A stretch of DNA of 64,000 nt, from the NCBI RefSeq assembly GCF_050436995.1, contig NC_134753.1, positions 9,176,001 through 9,240,000 on the forward strand, in the 5' to 3' direction. Both the position numbers and the translations under genes were made by a program. Shown piece by piece: positions 46,728-60,637 of this stretch (position 1 is its first letter; every line of letters begins with the position of its first letter). This DNA is from Anticarsia gemmatalis (Eukaryota; Arthropoda; Insecta; Lepidoptera; Erebidae). The notes below the pieces were generated by a model. The model searched no databases, was not told the origin of the DNA, and saw only the letters and a list, made by a program, of their open reading frames with translations.

Positions 46728-49700
46728 CTATAGTAGTTACCCCGTTCTCAATAAACAAATTTCACTTTCCGGAAAGTAATAACGACAATATTTAAATGAG
46801 GCTACATATTATTTACTTAATAATGCTGCAATATAAAACGAGAATAGACATTTACCCATGGTGTCGCCCACATGGATTCTGTTTACCTTCACCCGTGCGA
46901 AACTAATTTAAACTTGTTGAACTAATTCTGTCCTTACAAGCAACGGTGGGTTTCATTAAAATCGTTCAATAACTCACTTCTGAACACGGAACAAATGATA
47001 GAGTAAAAGACAAGCAAACAATTTGTATTTATTTGCCTCGATGGTAAATAGATAAAATGAATAAGTTTGTAATTAAACATTAGGTACAACCATGGGCACA
47101 AATGTCTATGATACATTGCACCACTTTAATAGCGGTCAAAACCAACATAATTTATTTTATCTGTTTACTTTATGCCTTAATCTTACAATAACGTAGGTTT
47201 TGCTATATTTTACATTTATAAAACTAAAACACCCAAGCGGCTCAACTATGAACTATGAACTCAACGGATCTTTGTACTATCTCAACTCAACACCTAATAA
47301 AAGCCGATTCAGTGTTTAAGCCATGAAACTTAACAGAGATAAACTCTTATTTGCCTTTGTAGTCGTGATCGTACGCTATTTCTGTTCTTTTAGTTAGATT
47401 AATCAACGGCGTTGTCAAATGTCTCGTTTCCAAAAGGATCGTTTACCGTACGTGATTTGCGGGAGTACGTGGGATTACGTGATAATCGAGAGCTCCCAAT
47501 GGCGGTAGTTGGTAGAGTGGCACATTCACTGAACAATCGATCTACACTCTACAGTGGACATTCGGGCTTAGGTATGAAGCATCGCTACCTGATTGCTTGA
47601 TTCTCAGAGGCGTAGTATACGCTATACTAGGTTAAGACCTTGTCTATTGAGTCAAAACTGTTTACTTAAACTTGATAGCATATTAAATGGTATGGGAATC
47701 TGTTTAATTACACAAATAATTACAATATTGTTATCACGTACCCACGCTGGGTGGCAACGGGTGTCCTAATATTTGGCAGTTTATTAGCAATAAAAAGGAA
47801 GGCCGACCAGTCATTACAGTGTATCTCCCCGGTGACAAGAACCGAATGAAAAATGTAGCCGAGTCTGATTCATCTTTGCAACTTTCCTAAAGAGATAGAA
47901 TAAAAGTTGTTTATCGAAGTGAGCTGTCCCCATGCGAGGATGTTCATATGATATTTTTTTCTCTTTCGGAGACTTTTGTATTTTTCTGGCATTGCTACTG
48001 AGCTGAAAAAATATATACAAGGTAACACAAAACTGCCTACGTCTCTCAGTACGTTACCTAAAGTTTTCGCGTGTAATGGAGTATGGAAGAATTATTATTA
48101 TAATTTCTATAGAGAAACGATAGGTATTGTGCGAACGCCGATATAACGAGTGATTTATTTGTTGTACGATTGCAACAAAAGCACAATTTGTATGAAAATT
48201 GAATAGTTCCAAATTGTCATGAAATATTGACGACGTTTTCTTTTAAAGAATGCTTTATTAAACTTGTGTTTTGTGATTCATTTTCATTTTCCTAGAATAC
48301 AACTCATGGATGTGAGAATCGACAATGGAAAAGTAAAGTCAGAAACACATTGTGCCTGCGTATGCAATGCGTTCTGAAATCTGGTCAGCTTATAACGAAT
48401 GAAATGAAATGAAATGCCGTACTTTTTATTTGCAATTATTCGCTTTATGGGTCGACCGGGCTCGTTTTCAGTCGAGTTCATTTTGGCCAAACTACAAAAA
48501 TACGCACACGTATAAAGAATCATTGACGCGCAATTAACAATTACCTAACTGAAACAGTAATAATTTGTTGTTTTGGAAACAGGAATAGAGCACAAATCAA
48601 CGTTGTGGTCCATTTCCTTTGCGTTCAAATTACAGTGGAGTGGTTTGCGGAATTGTCATACAATTTGACGAGTAAATCTTTAGCTGTCAGCTAGCTATTT
48701 AGTAAACAAGCACATTCATAATAAACAACCGCAGTTCATAATAAAACAACCGCATATTTAGTAAATACGTGCGTGATTAAAATGCAATTAAATTAATATT
48801 ATTGTCTTACGCAAGTTCTCGTAATAACAATGTTTTCAAATAGAAAGTAGACAGCTTGTAGTACGTCACTCTTTTAGCACTTTGTAAATAAAAATACGAA
48901 ATATTACTTCAATTTCCAAACATATGTAAATTCTATGTCTTTCGTAAAGCGTACCATGTACTGTCTTGTCAGTCACGTGAGAATAGTATAATAATACATA
49001 ATGTATTATATTTAGAAACGAAGGTTGAGTGGCAATTGTTAGTTTCAACTTGTCGCTTTATGAATGAAGACGTTTAAACGTCATGTATGAAGCTAGCTTG
49101 ATGTGTTACCGGCTTCGTAGTATAAAGTTCTGATCTCTGCGCAGTTTAACTACGAGTATTCCGTACAACACAGTCAGCAAAATGCCGACTCTACCAAAGC
49201 AAATTTCTAGAAATTAGTTAAACGTAAATCAACTATTATGTTTGTGTGTTTCAACGTTCTGAATTATACTGGAGTATTATACGTATGTGTTCCAGCTGCT
49301 GAAAAACTGATATAATTTAGAATTCTCGTGTTAATATATTTTTTAATTTTTCACGTATTCGTTCAGTTTTTAATTCAAACAATTTTATTTTTATCCGTTG
49401 TCAAATGTGCATGCTGCCCATCTCAATTATTACATCGTCCAACGCTAGTGGATATTTTTGCTATTGAACTAACTTTAGTTTAATTTTTAAACAAATGTTA
49501 GTGCTTTTTGCGGTTTGGTTTATGTAAAGTTTATACGATTCACTAATGATCTGTTACATCTAACAACGTTACTCACTTAAGGGATTGTTTCTATCACATA
49601 AAGAGCTTCGCTGCAACGGTAACTATGTTATTACTTAAGCAAACGTATTTCTATCTATAGGTTAAACATTTGCCTATAATTCTAGAGGTAGATATTGCAA

Positions 49701-49761
49701 AGAGCTGAGATATTCGAATATAAATAGCGGCTTAACAATCGAGAGAGCCTTCCTCCAAAAG
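46728..49761. other. Gene-free DNA with a small nested duplication
   Basis: No firm gene. At about 48695-48775 a 20-bp unit TTCATAATAAACAACCGCAG is repeated once and the pair is flanked by two copies of TATTTAGTAAA. A short GAAAT microsatellite lies at about 48400-48415. A 62-codon frame at 47412-47600 is unconvincing. Confidence 0.4.
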
Positions 49762-50036
49762 TTATATAAAACCCTCAGCCAGTGGTACTATTGTGAGATG
49801 TTCATAATCGCGATGTAAGTTTTCCATAAAGCGAGGAATGCCGTTATCATTTATTATTTCCACGTAGGCTGCTACAGGTGCTATCCAATCTAAGGAGGAT
49901 ATTGTCAAATGGTTTCCCATTTTACGTTGTGAAGGATTCTTCGTTCGTGGAATCACCGATGTAATCTGACGTCCGGCTGAATGGATTGAATGTTTCCCCC
50001 ACGATGTGGAACGAGTAAACAAAAGTAAAAGGCTGA
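49762..50036 (-). CDS. Candidate terminal exon of unknown gene
   Basis: On the minus strand, after an acceptor-like GTTTCTTTAG (ending at 50037), the frame runs about 91 codons to TAA at 49762. It includes ITSVIPRTKNPSQRKMGNHL, SSLDWIAPVAAYVE and IPRFMENLHRDYEH, ending PLAEGFI. The first part (SLLLLFTR) is hydrophobic. Codon use is balanced, but I recognise no family, there is no in-frame ATG at the start of the longer frame, and no partner exon was found. It could be a terminal exon or a chance frame. Confidence 0.27.
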
Positions 50037-50085
50037 CTAAAGAAACGGAGTGCGTATAAAAGGTAATTTGTACTGAATGGGTCAA

Positions 50086-53000
50086 TACTCTTTAAGCTTT
50101 ATTAGTTCAAGTGGATACGATATATTCCGATTTAGTAGTAGTAAAGAATATTGGTGCTGGAATAGATATTATTGGGTTTATACGTTTGTTACTTTGGGAT
50201 GTTTATGGCATATTCTTATATTTATTATACTCGTAATAAAATAAAGCTTGAGTGATCGATTTAGATTATATTTCGTATTGGTACCTATTTATTGATAAAA
50301 ATATCTTAGTATCCAAATTAAAATATTATCTGTCCTTACAATGATCTGTATAAAAAGTAAGTATAGCTAAATTACACTTAGAATTCGTAAAACGTCTTTG
50401 AAACCTAAAATACAAATCTATTTTAGTATTATAACATATAACGATTTACATAATTTGTCGTTTCATGTACGAGCTCGACTAGTACTCGAGTGTTTGAGCC
50501 GCATCACTCACGGCTGTTGACAGCACCAACATGCTTTCAGCCGCCAAACGAGTGTATTCATACTATTGGAAATGACTTACACAGCTCGGTACAAGTTCAC
50601 GCTGTCACTTCACATTTAGTACTAAAGTAAAACGTTTGAATAAAATATGTGGCAAGTATTTAGAAACTGAGAGTCTTGTCTTCGTTAGACACTCGATGAC
50701 AACTTACTTAGTTACCCAGGGAACTCGGTACTCAAACTCCCTGAAATTAATTTCTTGGAAATTTTTAGTCCGCACTCGTAGTTACGAACAGTTCTGGAAA
50801 AGAAGATTGGTATCTTTAAAAACCTTCATGAGTGGTGAAATTAAGGGAGTATCAATATAATTTTCTGTGCTCCTCTTGAAAAAGATACGTAAAAGTTGAC
50901 AGAAGATATCCTTCCTAACAACTTTACGTATAAAGTTTTTGACTTTTTATCTCGGGTTTGTATACAGCCACATCCATACCACATGCGCGGAATTATTATT
51001 TTTATCTTAAATATAAAATGCGACTGCAGCTTTAAATTATAAAGGGAGTTTTGCCAGAGAATTTTAGTTATATTCACAACTAAAGTTTGTAGCAAAATTC
51101 CATTTGTTTATTATCGTAGTCGTCCAATTGGTTATTTCATATTTTGGCAGTGTTGTACGGTGGTCTTCCAATTATCAAGGTTCACGGTGTGGTAATTCTG
51201 TCTGGTGGTCCCTCGGGCATAATCTGACAAACGTGGCTCATCCGTTTCACTTCAGTTTGAAGGCCGTGAATTTCCGCCTAGTCTCCGGGATTTTGTAAAA
51301 CATAACGAGATATTAAAGTACTTTAGACTAGCTTTTGATTATGAGAATTTGGCGCGGTTCTCTGTATATTTTATGAGAAAAAGTATCCTATGTAGTTTTA
51401 ACGTTACTTTGATGAAACAATTGTTAGATTCGGTTTAGTAGTTTCGATTTTTTTTCCGAAAAAATCCTCGCGTGTCAAGTGAGATATGATATCGTTTTTT
51501 TTTCTTTGCCGTTTACTTACAATCTTCTGCTAGTGTTCTGTATTCCAAATGCTTCAATCTATATACTAGAACGATTATAAAGTACGTTTCAAAGAGACCT
51601 GGTTAATGAACCTTCGATTTAATAAAGTTCTGTTTTCAATAATGCACGTGAAACGCGTTAAATTTTCATGTTATACCTATATTTTATTAGTTTAATAATG
51701 GATCGATTTACTCCTAAATGTTCTGTCATTATAAAATATACATATCACTTTACTACCGGCGTTTTGATCGGAAAACTAATTAATTATTATTTAGTACGTT
51801 TAATACCACCGCACTCACTAATGCCGTTTAGTACTACAAATCTGCCCAAATAATATGCACATTGCACCTGTACCTGAATAAAATAAATTTATTTGTTTAG
51901 GTACTTGATTTCACTTCTATATTTTAATTACGTGTGAGTCTATTTTTACCATGCATATACAGAAACAGGCGGTAACTAAGCAATTCCAGACAGCAAAAAT
52001 AAGAAATACTGATCTAAGAAGAAGCCAACTCAATACTTCGAATAATGTATTATACCACTTTGACTACGAAAGCTACGTTTTAAGTGTTAAGAGGAAAAAT
52101 AAAAGTAATATAATTTTGTCCGCTACATTTACACAAAGAGCCTGAACTAAGCAGATAATTCGGTAAGACTTAAATCAGTAGGACTAAGTTTAACAATTTT
52201 TCCCTTCATATCCAAACTTGTTAATTGGAGTGGCGACTATAAAAAGTTTTTTCATTCTCATAAAATCTTAAACCACTTCTTAAGGAAACAAACATACAAA
52301 TAAGTAAAGTAAAAAGCTGACTTATGGCTACGTCACTCCATTATTAGTTTTTAGACTTTACTACAATTTCACTCAACATGTTTATTCAGAGTAAATAATG
52401 ACGAAGCGGATATTTGAATTAATCACTATCGATTGCTATCTTATAGTATTGTGAGGAATTGTTGATACATTATACTCAGGTTATATATTAATTCGGTTCA
52501 ATTTAATCAGCCTAATGTGACTAAAACATTCATTGAGCGCATTAAATCCCGTCATAGACAAATTATCAGGAAGCAGGCTAAACGACGATGAAGGTGCATA
52601 ATTGATATAATAATACTGCGTTTATTATATTTTACAGTCGGTGGTAAATTATTTTGGAACACTGCCCAACACTTGGCTGTTATCTACCTCGGCAACTATG
52701 CATTTTATCAGAATAAAAGAGCTCTGTTCTGAATGAAAATCCCCGGTATACACATGGATCATGAAGGCACATAGATGTAAGCTCTAAAGCATTTAAATTG
52801 CCCTGCCACTATAGTATAGCTACGTGATTGAAGAACATACACGCCCATCCATATAAACTTTTCATATTCTTATTGGAATAAAACAGAAAAACAGTTTGAA
52901 ACATTTATTTTGACGCAACACATTGGCTTTATCCAACAATTCCTTTGTATCTCAAATAGTAATGAACGTGCAAAACCAATATCGACTTTCACGAGAGTTG

Positions 53001-54395
53001 TGTGATAGAGCTGACTAGTTCCTGAGAAGAATACTGAAAAACTTTTTCTTTTACAGTATCAGATTTGATTTACTATCTACAGTCTAACTTTTTTGTTTTT
53101 ATTCCTTTTTTATTTTACGAGGGATCACTCGCAAGGACGTAAAGTATTTATGGCGTCAAATATTGATATAAAGTTAGCGTTTTAAAGTTAACTTGCAATA
53201 AACATTGCAATGAAACGGTGCTTAAGCGTCCGTCGTTGAAGTTGTGACGCTCAGACAGGTCAATTAACAACGTGGACTGGATATAGCCATCACAAGTTCA
53301 CAAGGTCTCGCAAATGGGCTAGCGATTGTAATAATGTACTATTATGACACACATGTCGTGCTGAGTACCACTGTCCATCTCCGTAATATCGACAAGCAGT
53401 CTTTTAGGATATCTATGATAAGTAATTGGACATTTTATGACGAGAAAGAACAATGGTACCGAGTAGAGTAATAGTAATACTAATGAATCTGCAGCCATGA
53501 ATGCCGCATGACCAATCCTATCAAGCATTCGTGACAAATCGTATTACTGATTTCTAAAAAGTATATTCGTTAAAATATGTCATAAAAATTCATATCTCAT
53601 TTTTTTTGTTGAAAATAAAACTGTTATAATAATATTTGTAATTGAGTATTGTTTATTTGTTTTCATAACAAAGCTTTCCGTTTTAATTGCATTCGATATA
53701 AAATAATAAAACGGGCATTTTAACTTGCTTTTATTTACTTAGATATCCGCAGTTATTTATTGTGTCGGGCATGACTTTGCTTTTCGGCAACACTTATAAA
53801 TGTTAGATGAGGTACTGATCTGAAGACAGGGTAAACCTTCTAGGAGCCTTCTTATTTTCGAAAGCAATAATGACCAAATAATAGGATACTGCGTATTGTA
53901 ACACCTATGATACATGTAAAAATAGTACTTGTAATAGTTTTAACAATAATAGTTGTTTCAGTGCATAAGAAAAGTAGCCTTGTTTTTTAAGTCCTTTCCA
54001 TTAAAATTATTCATATTGGTTCGAAAGAAAATGGTAATTTTTCACCGTACTTCATCGTCTTCGTTCCGCTGTAGATAAATCGTATGAAGAAGTTTGGATA
54101 ACACAAATATTGCTATTGCAAATCGACTGACAAACAGCTCCAATGAGTTTATTTTGAAACTGTATTTTAGACTTTTCGTAATTTAGAGTTAGTAATTGGA
54201 ATGGAACTCAATTCAGGCTCAAACCATTTTTATTTAATCGTTAGTCATCATCAGACCAGCTAGCACGGCGCCAGAGAAAAACCAGTATATTGATCTGAGG
54301 TAACAGACGGAAGCATACTCAATTTTGGTTTTAAGCTCTCTGTTGTTCCAGATTCTGTTTCGATTCCGTTATTTATTTACATTAAACCATGATGT
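50086..54395. other. Gene-free DNA
   Basis: No gene or repeat family recognised. Short frames occur but without motifs. A GTAGGT-rich AT background dominates. Confidence 0.4.
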
Positions 54396-54728
54396 TTAAC
54401 TCGGATTAATTGATATACAAAATACACAATGTGTTCGAGTTGTGCCAGCACCCGGAGTGAATTGAGCCGCAATATAAACTAATCCTCTTTTATCAAGATA
54501 AATATACAATTTCCGGGAAAGTTCATAAAAACGGAAGCGTGCAAGCGAAGCCGTACGCAAAGAACAGTATAATAATACATAACTACCTACATAATTCTCA
54601 TCAACTTTACTGGACAAAGTTTGTTTACGACCATCTCGTGGATCACGCGGTTGCGGCCATGTAAAAAGTTTATATGCTTCCCAGATATCTAAATTAAATG
54701 TTAGTACCGTGTCGCGCATAAATTTCAT
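54396..54728 (-). CDS. Weak candidate coding frame, unknown
   Basis: A minus-strand ATG at 54728 opens 110 codons. The first 40 (LDIWEAYKLFTWPQPRDPRD, GRKQTLSSKVDENY) have balanced composition and end near a donor-like TAT|GTAGGT, so a short exon is possible. The second half looks like read-through. No homology is recognised. Confidence 0.18.
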   Translation of the reverse strand: MKFMRDTVLTFNLDIWEAYKLFTWPQPRDPRDGRKQTLSSKVDENYVGSYVLLYCSLRTASLARFRFYELSRKLYIYLDKRGLVYIAAQFTPGAGTTRTHCVFCISINPS

Positions 54729-57028
54729 TAAGACATGACGATTTTAGTGAAGAGGGGTTCTGGGCGGGAGGAGGATTTAGTATTCCTGTGCAGAGATGCG
54801 GCACACTAGGATTCCTGTCAGCGCCGGCCTACGTCAAAATTCTAATTAATTTACTCAGTTCAAGGGGCCATTGACGGCCTATAAATTAAATTTCTGTCTA
54901 TCTCCGACTCGATAAGGATTACGGTGCAAATCCACAAAGGGAAGTACTACAAACGAGGATTGATTGAAAACAAGTGTGGGCGTTCATCGTGCAGGTGGAT
55001 TTGCGTAACATTGGCGGCTACTAAAAAGAAAATTGGGTGAAAGCCTTACAAAATTAAGATCTTTTCTATGTTGTGTAATGGAGGTATTTTACCGAGTTTC
55101 TATCCAAGAATTAGCTATATATAGCGAATCACTACATTATCAGTAACTCATTATTAATCAACTGAAATAGACATGATGATTAATATCAGTCACTTCTGTG
55201 TAATCTACTCATTATATTTCTCTGTTTATTTTATTTGTAATAAATCATTAAGCCAAACACGTAAGTATACTTTTGAGTCATTTGAATAAACAACGAACAA
55301 TAAATATGTAGTATCGACCACAGCGTGCCCTTTACGAAGTTATGATTTAGCAGGACATATGAGACTCATCGCTGCGGCAAGACCTCGTCGTCCTCGAGGG
55401 AAAATTATATCATTATCGCACAAGACACTGGACTCAGATAGTGGCATGTATGTATATCCAAATGTAAGTTGGCGACCACAGGGAAATGGAGCAAACAAAC
55501 TTACCTAGGACTTCGTCAACAGCCCGTGGCGTTGGTAAAGAACTTAAATAGAAGGGTAAAAACTCGAAACACGATACATTTCCCAACTTGTTTAATCAGT
55601 TTGTTTAAAACGGACTACTGTTAAATGTTACGGTAGTGTATGCTCACGTACTAACCCGCCGCTCCGTACAAGTAGAAAGTTTATTTAAGAGCACAACATG
55701 AAATAATGAAACCTATGTGGCTATGTGCGAATGTGAAAACGTAACCGTAACTAGTTTCACTTTTTTCAACAGATTTTATAATTGGCTTGAAATAGCTTCA
55801 CTATTTCGCTGCACTCGTTCCACTAATTGATGCATGGCCTGACTAAAGTCTAAACTTGGACTGACAGTTGGCTGTAAATGTACGACTAAAGCTCAGCAAA
55901 AACAATCTGTTAATTTGTACGATTTGTTTGTAAAGGGGTGAAGTTATTAAAGCGTCTGGAAGGTGAGTTAAAAGCCGCAAGGATTGTTTTCCTAGGTGTA
56001 AATAAGTAGCAAGATTTTGACGCGTGCGAACGAAGAAATAAACTTCCTTACAGACGGTGGGCTATAGTATTTTAATTATTTATTCCTTTAACAACATTTT
56101 AGCTTTCGGAAGTTTGTATATTTCGCGGAATCCTTTTAACATAGGGTATAGGGAGATAGAGTGAGTTACTGGAGCTCTTGCATAACAAAGAAGGTTAAAT
56201 AAGCGAATTTATTATGAAAATGATGACTTCTGAGTCGATTAAAAACAACAGCGGGGTTATGAACTATTATCGTGGTTTTACTCTAATGACCAAATTTTGG
56301 TTTAGTAGAACATTTTATTGGTAATGCGATGCAATCAATTGCTTTTGACATATCACCAAATCCTGCAATTCTTTATAAAGTTATATGGTAGCAAGTTTAT
56401 ACTCGTGTTACATAGGAACTCATGTGACCAATATCTGTAACAACTACTAAATGCCATAAGATTTTGTAATATATTATCAAAGTTCTAGGTGACTCCGAAT
56501 TTAGTGGCTTACATCGTAAATTTGGATTTATTTCTTCAACAATGTTTAATTCTTATATTTATACCTAGAATTTTATTTCTATTATTTTCAGACATCTTCA
56601 CTGCATTTGGCCCTTAGGGGTTTGGTCAACGACATGTTTAAGTTTGACGGAAAGCCCTGGACAAAACGTAGCATAGAAGAGGGTTCGACTGGCGGAGGTT
56701 AATGCAAGTGGAGGCAATCTGTGAATTATCATGATGTAGCTCCTTAATGCATGTGAATATGTGTGACAAATACGCGTTCTTGTAGGAAAACGTACATTTG
56801 ATACTATAAGTTATTTTATTAGCGAACACTTTAGAGAGGAACGACAGTATAATTCAATAAAGTTACGAAATAGAAGTTGTTTGTAAGTAATGATCCTCTT
56901 GCGAACTTTTCCTGTACCACGACGTAGAAGTATTCAAGATAGAATAAACCGCATAGAGTAAAAAGTATCCAGACTCAGTTGTTACTTCAAGAACACGAAC
57001 ACAATAGACTAGGTGAGTATAAATCGAG
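54729..57028. other. Gene-free DNA with a CpG-containing patch
   Basis: A GC-richer stretch at about 54755-54930 (GGGCGGGAGGAGGATTTAG, GCGCCGGCCTACGTC) adjoins an AT homeodomain-like patch (TCTAATTAATTTAC). It may be regulatory. Nothing else seen. Confidence 0.35.
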
Positions 57029-57140
57029 CCGGCTTGTGCAGAGGATTCACTACTAAGCTGTGAGATCGTAGGTTATTCACCAGTGTTCGACTTTAGCGCC
57101 TTAATAGACATATAACAACAGTATTTTACGTTCTACATTG
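57029..57140 (+). repeat. Degenerate SINE-like fragment
   Basis: GGCTTGTGCAGAGGATTCAC, then GCTGTGAGATCGTAGGTTATT and TTCACCAGTGTTCGACTTTA. The order resembles the tRNA-like head of an old lepidopteran SINE with a damaged B box. Evidence is weak. Confidence 0.3.
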
Positions 57141-60119
57141 GCTCATATTAAACAAGGAAAGGCGGCTTCAAAGACCTCTTTGATATTGTGGTAAGAAAAC
57201 ATGAAGCTGAGGGTTTCTTACAGGCGATTTCTCACTTATAGACTGAGATTGGAACGGTGTTCAATAAACGGCGATAGGTAATCAGGACAGGCATATCGGC
57301 CCTTGAAAGGGTTCGTGAAATGTGGGTTAACGCTACTGTTTACCTCTTTTGATATTTTCCAGTTTTCCACAGTCCAATTATTTATTAATATAAAAGCACG
57401 CATTTAATCACACCAAATGAATATTATAATTACAAATATGGAAATAAGTTGACTGCCTTTTTGCAGAGGCATGACATTATTGCAAGTGATTAAATTCAAG
57501 CAATTAATACGAGTACATTTAATATAATGTTTAAAATTAAACCAAGATAATTAAATTACATTTCTCAATATATTTTAATGTTACGAAAACCAAAACAAAT
57601 CGTTGTAGGTTTTAGCACGACTTTGAATTTATATAAGTCTTTCTGTTTCGTTAATTTGTCACTTTTAATTGTGTATGACTACATTTTCGGTTCAAACCAT
57701 ATTCTAGAAATATTATTTGTTTAGAAATCGTATCGTGTCTTATTTAAGCACATAGCAATTTCTTTGGTTTGTTCTACAACACCCCTAGGAAACAAAACAA
57801 TAGTCTCAAGATCTCGTAACGGTGCGCCAATGTTTGTGGCGATACAATTTAAAATACTGAATAGGTTTTCTGGAATTGTTTCTTTAAGTGCTACGAAGTT
57901 ACGGACTCAAATACTCAGATTAAATAGGTGATTACTGCTTACGCTTTGTTGTACATCGCTAATCTAAAATCTTTCGTATTATCGCTTACGGTAGCCAAAG
58001 ATGACTAACTTCATTTCTAAAAAGCATAATTTAACAAACGATATCCGAAACAATGAAACAATACCGATACTTATTGTGAAATTCCTTTGTAAGTATTCCA
58101 TACTTCTTCATAAATGGCTCGTTCATATTTCAAAACCGATTCGTTTATCTAAAACGCTGACTTAAGTATTCCTAGGAAACCAATAAATTAACTTTATTAA
58201 GTTCCATGAATTTGTCATAAGCACACTTAAGGTAGTATTTTTACTCTAAAACTGATTTAGCGAGGGAGCGTCGAGCCGAATGAAGTGCTCTTTCACTAAG
58301 AAGACTTACTCCTATTAGAATTCATTAAAACTTTGTCCAAACGCCCGGTGATTTTTAATAAAATAGTGACTACATCAAGGGTTAGATTTAATTTTGCGAT
58401 ATAATTTAATTTGACGGACTTATCTTAAATCTTCAAAATAATAAGTGTTTTTATTATAATTATAAAGTAGCGTTAAAAATAAAAACGTCCATCATAATCT
58501 GGTAAATAGACATGATGTCAAAAATTCTTTAGAAATTTTGGTTGTGGGCTAGTCTTTGATCTAGATCCCTTTGTTTCAGTTGACTATTTTCCAAGAAAAA
58601 CGAAGGACCAGAGTTTCCCGGCGATATTGATGTAGTAGCTGAAGTTAGATTTATTAAGATAAATCTTTTGGATGGTGGACGACAACCAGCTATAGGCGTT
58701 AAGTGACGATCAAGTAATCAAGACCCACTTCTTACAGAGTATATTTAGTTTCGTCTGAGGCGTTGATGGACTTAACACTAATGCGCTTCACACGCTGTTA
58801 TCTTAAGTTAACGGCACACGAACCATTCAACGAGTAGAAGCAGATGGAATAATATACGAAACAGCAAAATATTGGAACACTTTTTAAACAAGCACGTTAC
58901 GCTCACAAATAAAATGCACAAGGCGCGGTATCTATTGGTTACTAGAAAATATTACAAACAAACTGACTCGCATCCAGGAGCTATTCAAGGACGATACATT
59001 TATAAATTGAATATATTTGTTTGAGGAAGAAAGCCTTTGATGCCGACCAATTTCCATAAAAAAATATTACTTGTGTTGCCTGAAGCTTATTGCGTAAAGG
59101 TATTTAAATATGTAGTCATGTTATGTGCCGGTAACGATAGCAACTTAGTAATATTGTTACCTTTATTAAACTGTTTCTGTATAGCGATGTTGATAAATTA
59201 AAAATAGCATGTTGGAAGTTATTTGATAACGACATACCTAGAACAGTTAGCAACAAATATGTTTTATATAGAAGCAAGTATATACATTAACTGTAGTTGC
59301 AAATACCCCTTTTAAGATGTCGTAGCCAGGTAGTGTATCTGTGACAATATTCAAGAGAGCCAGTTATTTCCAGGAACGGTGAGCGGAAGGATTCTGCAAG
59401 TGTTTATTAAAAATGAAGGGAGGCTGAGAGGCCCTGAATGATTACGACAAAGGGAGAGAATATCTTGACCCGGTGGAAAAATTGGACAAAATATCGTCGG
59501 AGTGGAGTCTTGTCAGCTTTGACCTTTTTTTTTCTAATACTGTTGACGCAAGTTTTAGTTTAGTAACAACGGACCATCTTGCTAAATTTTCGTTTAGTTG
59601 GATGCCTGAAGATTTTTAAAATACCTTTTGTACATTTCTTTTCGATTTTATTCCGAACTGTAATGTTAGAAGATACCCAGAAAGTAAATTAACTTATTCT
59701 TTGAAATGAATTAGCGACGTTTAGAATGTAACCCTGAAATTAAAGCAGCATTCCACTAAATCGGTGCCGTTGGATCCCTTCAAGTGTGCCAAGGTACACT
59801 TATAAGTACATATTTAAATAATGATAAATATGATAATAATATGTTTACACAATCAAACTCGAGATGCTATTAATCCATTCCGACTATTAAGAATTTTACG
59901 TTAAAAAACGTTTTTACCTACCTAGCACTTACTTCATAACAAAAATATTTTTCTCTCGTTTCCTTAAATGAAAATCATGTTACTGTGCTGAGGAATGAAG
60001 CGTTAAGGAGTTTAAGACGTTGGAAATAAAGAATGGCTCTGATATAGACGTCCATATTGTTATGTATAGCCAGTAAAACCAGCTTAGAATTTTAATTTCA
60101 AGCCGCCATCTAGTGAAAA
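57141..60119. other. Gene-free DNA
   Basis: No supported gene, mobile element or notable repeat was seen. Confidence 0.4.
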
Positions 60120-60585
60120 ACTCGCAAGATACCAGACATTAAAAACAGCGCGTTGTTGCCACTTCATTCCCGGACAAGACAAGGCAAACTTTATTATCTG
60201 TCCATCTCGCTCTGTTTATAGTGCGCTCTCTTTCCCGCGCGCCGCTTTGTGATTTGAAATTTATTCAGCCTTGGGCTAACCGTCGCCCGCGTACAACGTG
60301 CCCATGTCCGCCTGTAACGGAAATTTCGCGCCAAAGTTTACATTGAGGATTGGAAAATGAGATTATTTTCTGAAGTGCATCAAGTTAGAAAGTGTGGATA
60401 TTAGTTGTTCTAGTCAATCGAGAGACTAAAGTGTATCTTCTACCTGCGGTGTAAACGTTTACTAAGTGTGTGCGATGCATAACAGTTAAGTTGGAGTTAA
60501 GCACTTATTAAAAATGTGTTGCAAGATGGGCGCATAAGATTTGTTTCTCAGTGCATAATTGATAGAAAGTAACCGGAGCGTCAAC
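60120..60585 (+). promoter_or_regulatory. CpG-rich promoter and leader of the 60.59-kb gene, with upstream ORFs
   Basis: CpG-rich segments (TTTCCCGCGCGCCGCTTTG, CCGTCGCCCGCGTACAACG, TTCGCGCCAAAG) at about 60230-60335 contrast with the AT-rich surroundings and suggest a promoter. Between there and the ATG at 60586 lie short upstream ORFs: 60357-60404 (15 aa), 60475-60489 (MHNS) and 60514-60537 (MCCKMGA). If transcription starts upstream of them, they could repress translation of the main ORF. No TATA box was identified. Confidence 0.5.
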
Positions 60586-60637
60586 ATGGGGACCAATCGG
60601 CTGCTTTCACCATTTACATTGCTGCTGATTTGTACAG
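60586..60637 (+). CDS. First coding exon of a secreted or membrane protein (signal peptide), gene continues beyond the window
   Basis: ATG at 60586 in a good insect context (GTCAACATGG) is preceded by an in-frame TAA 33 bases upstream. It opens MGTNRLLSPFTLLLICT, then one base of the next codon and a strong donor AG|GTAAGC at 60638. The peptide has the short polar start and leucine-rich core of a secretory signal peptide. A phase-1 intron interrupting or ending a signal peptide is common in extracellular-domain genes (for example immunoglobulin-superfamily receptors), but the family cannot be told from 17 residues. No second exon was recognised before 64000, so the first intron is at least 3.3 kb, as in many developmental and neuronal genes. 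Confidence 0.6.

Noticed and set aside
47412..47600. 62-codon plus-strand frame ending near a donor-like AG|GTATGA
   Set aside because: Begins at TTG, resembles no family, and has no partner exon.
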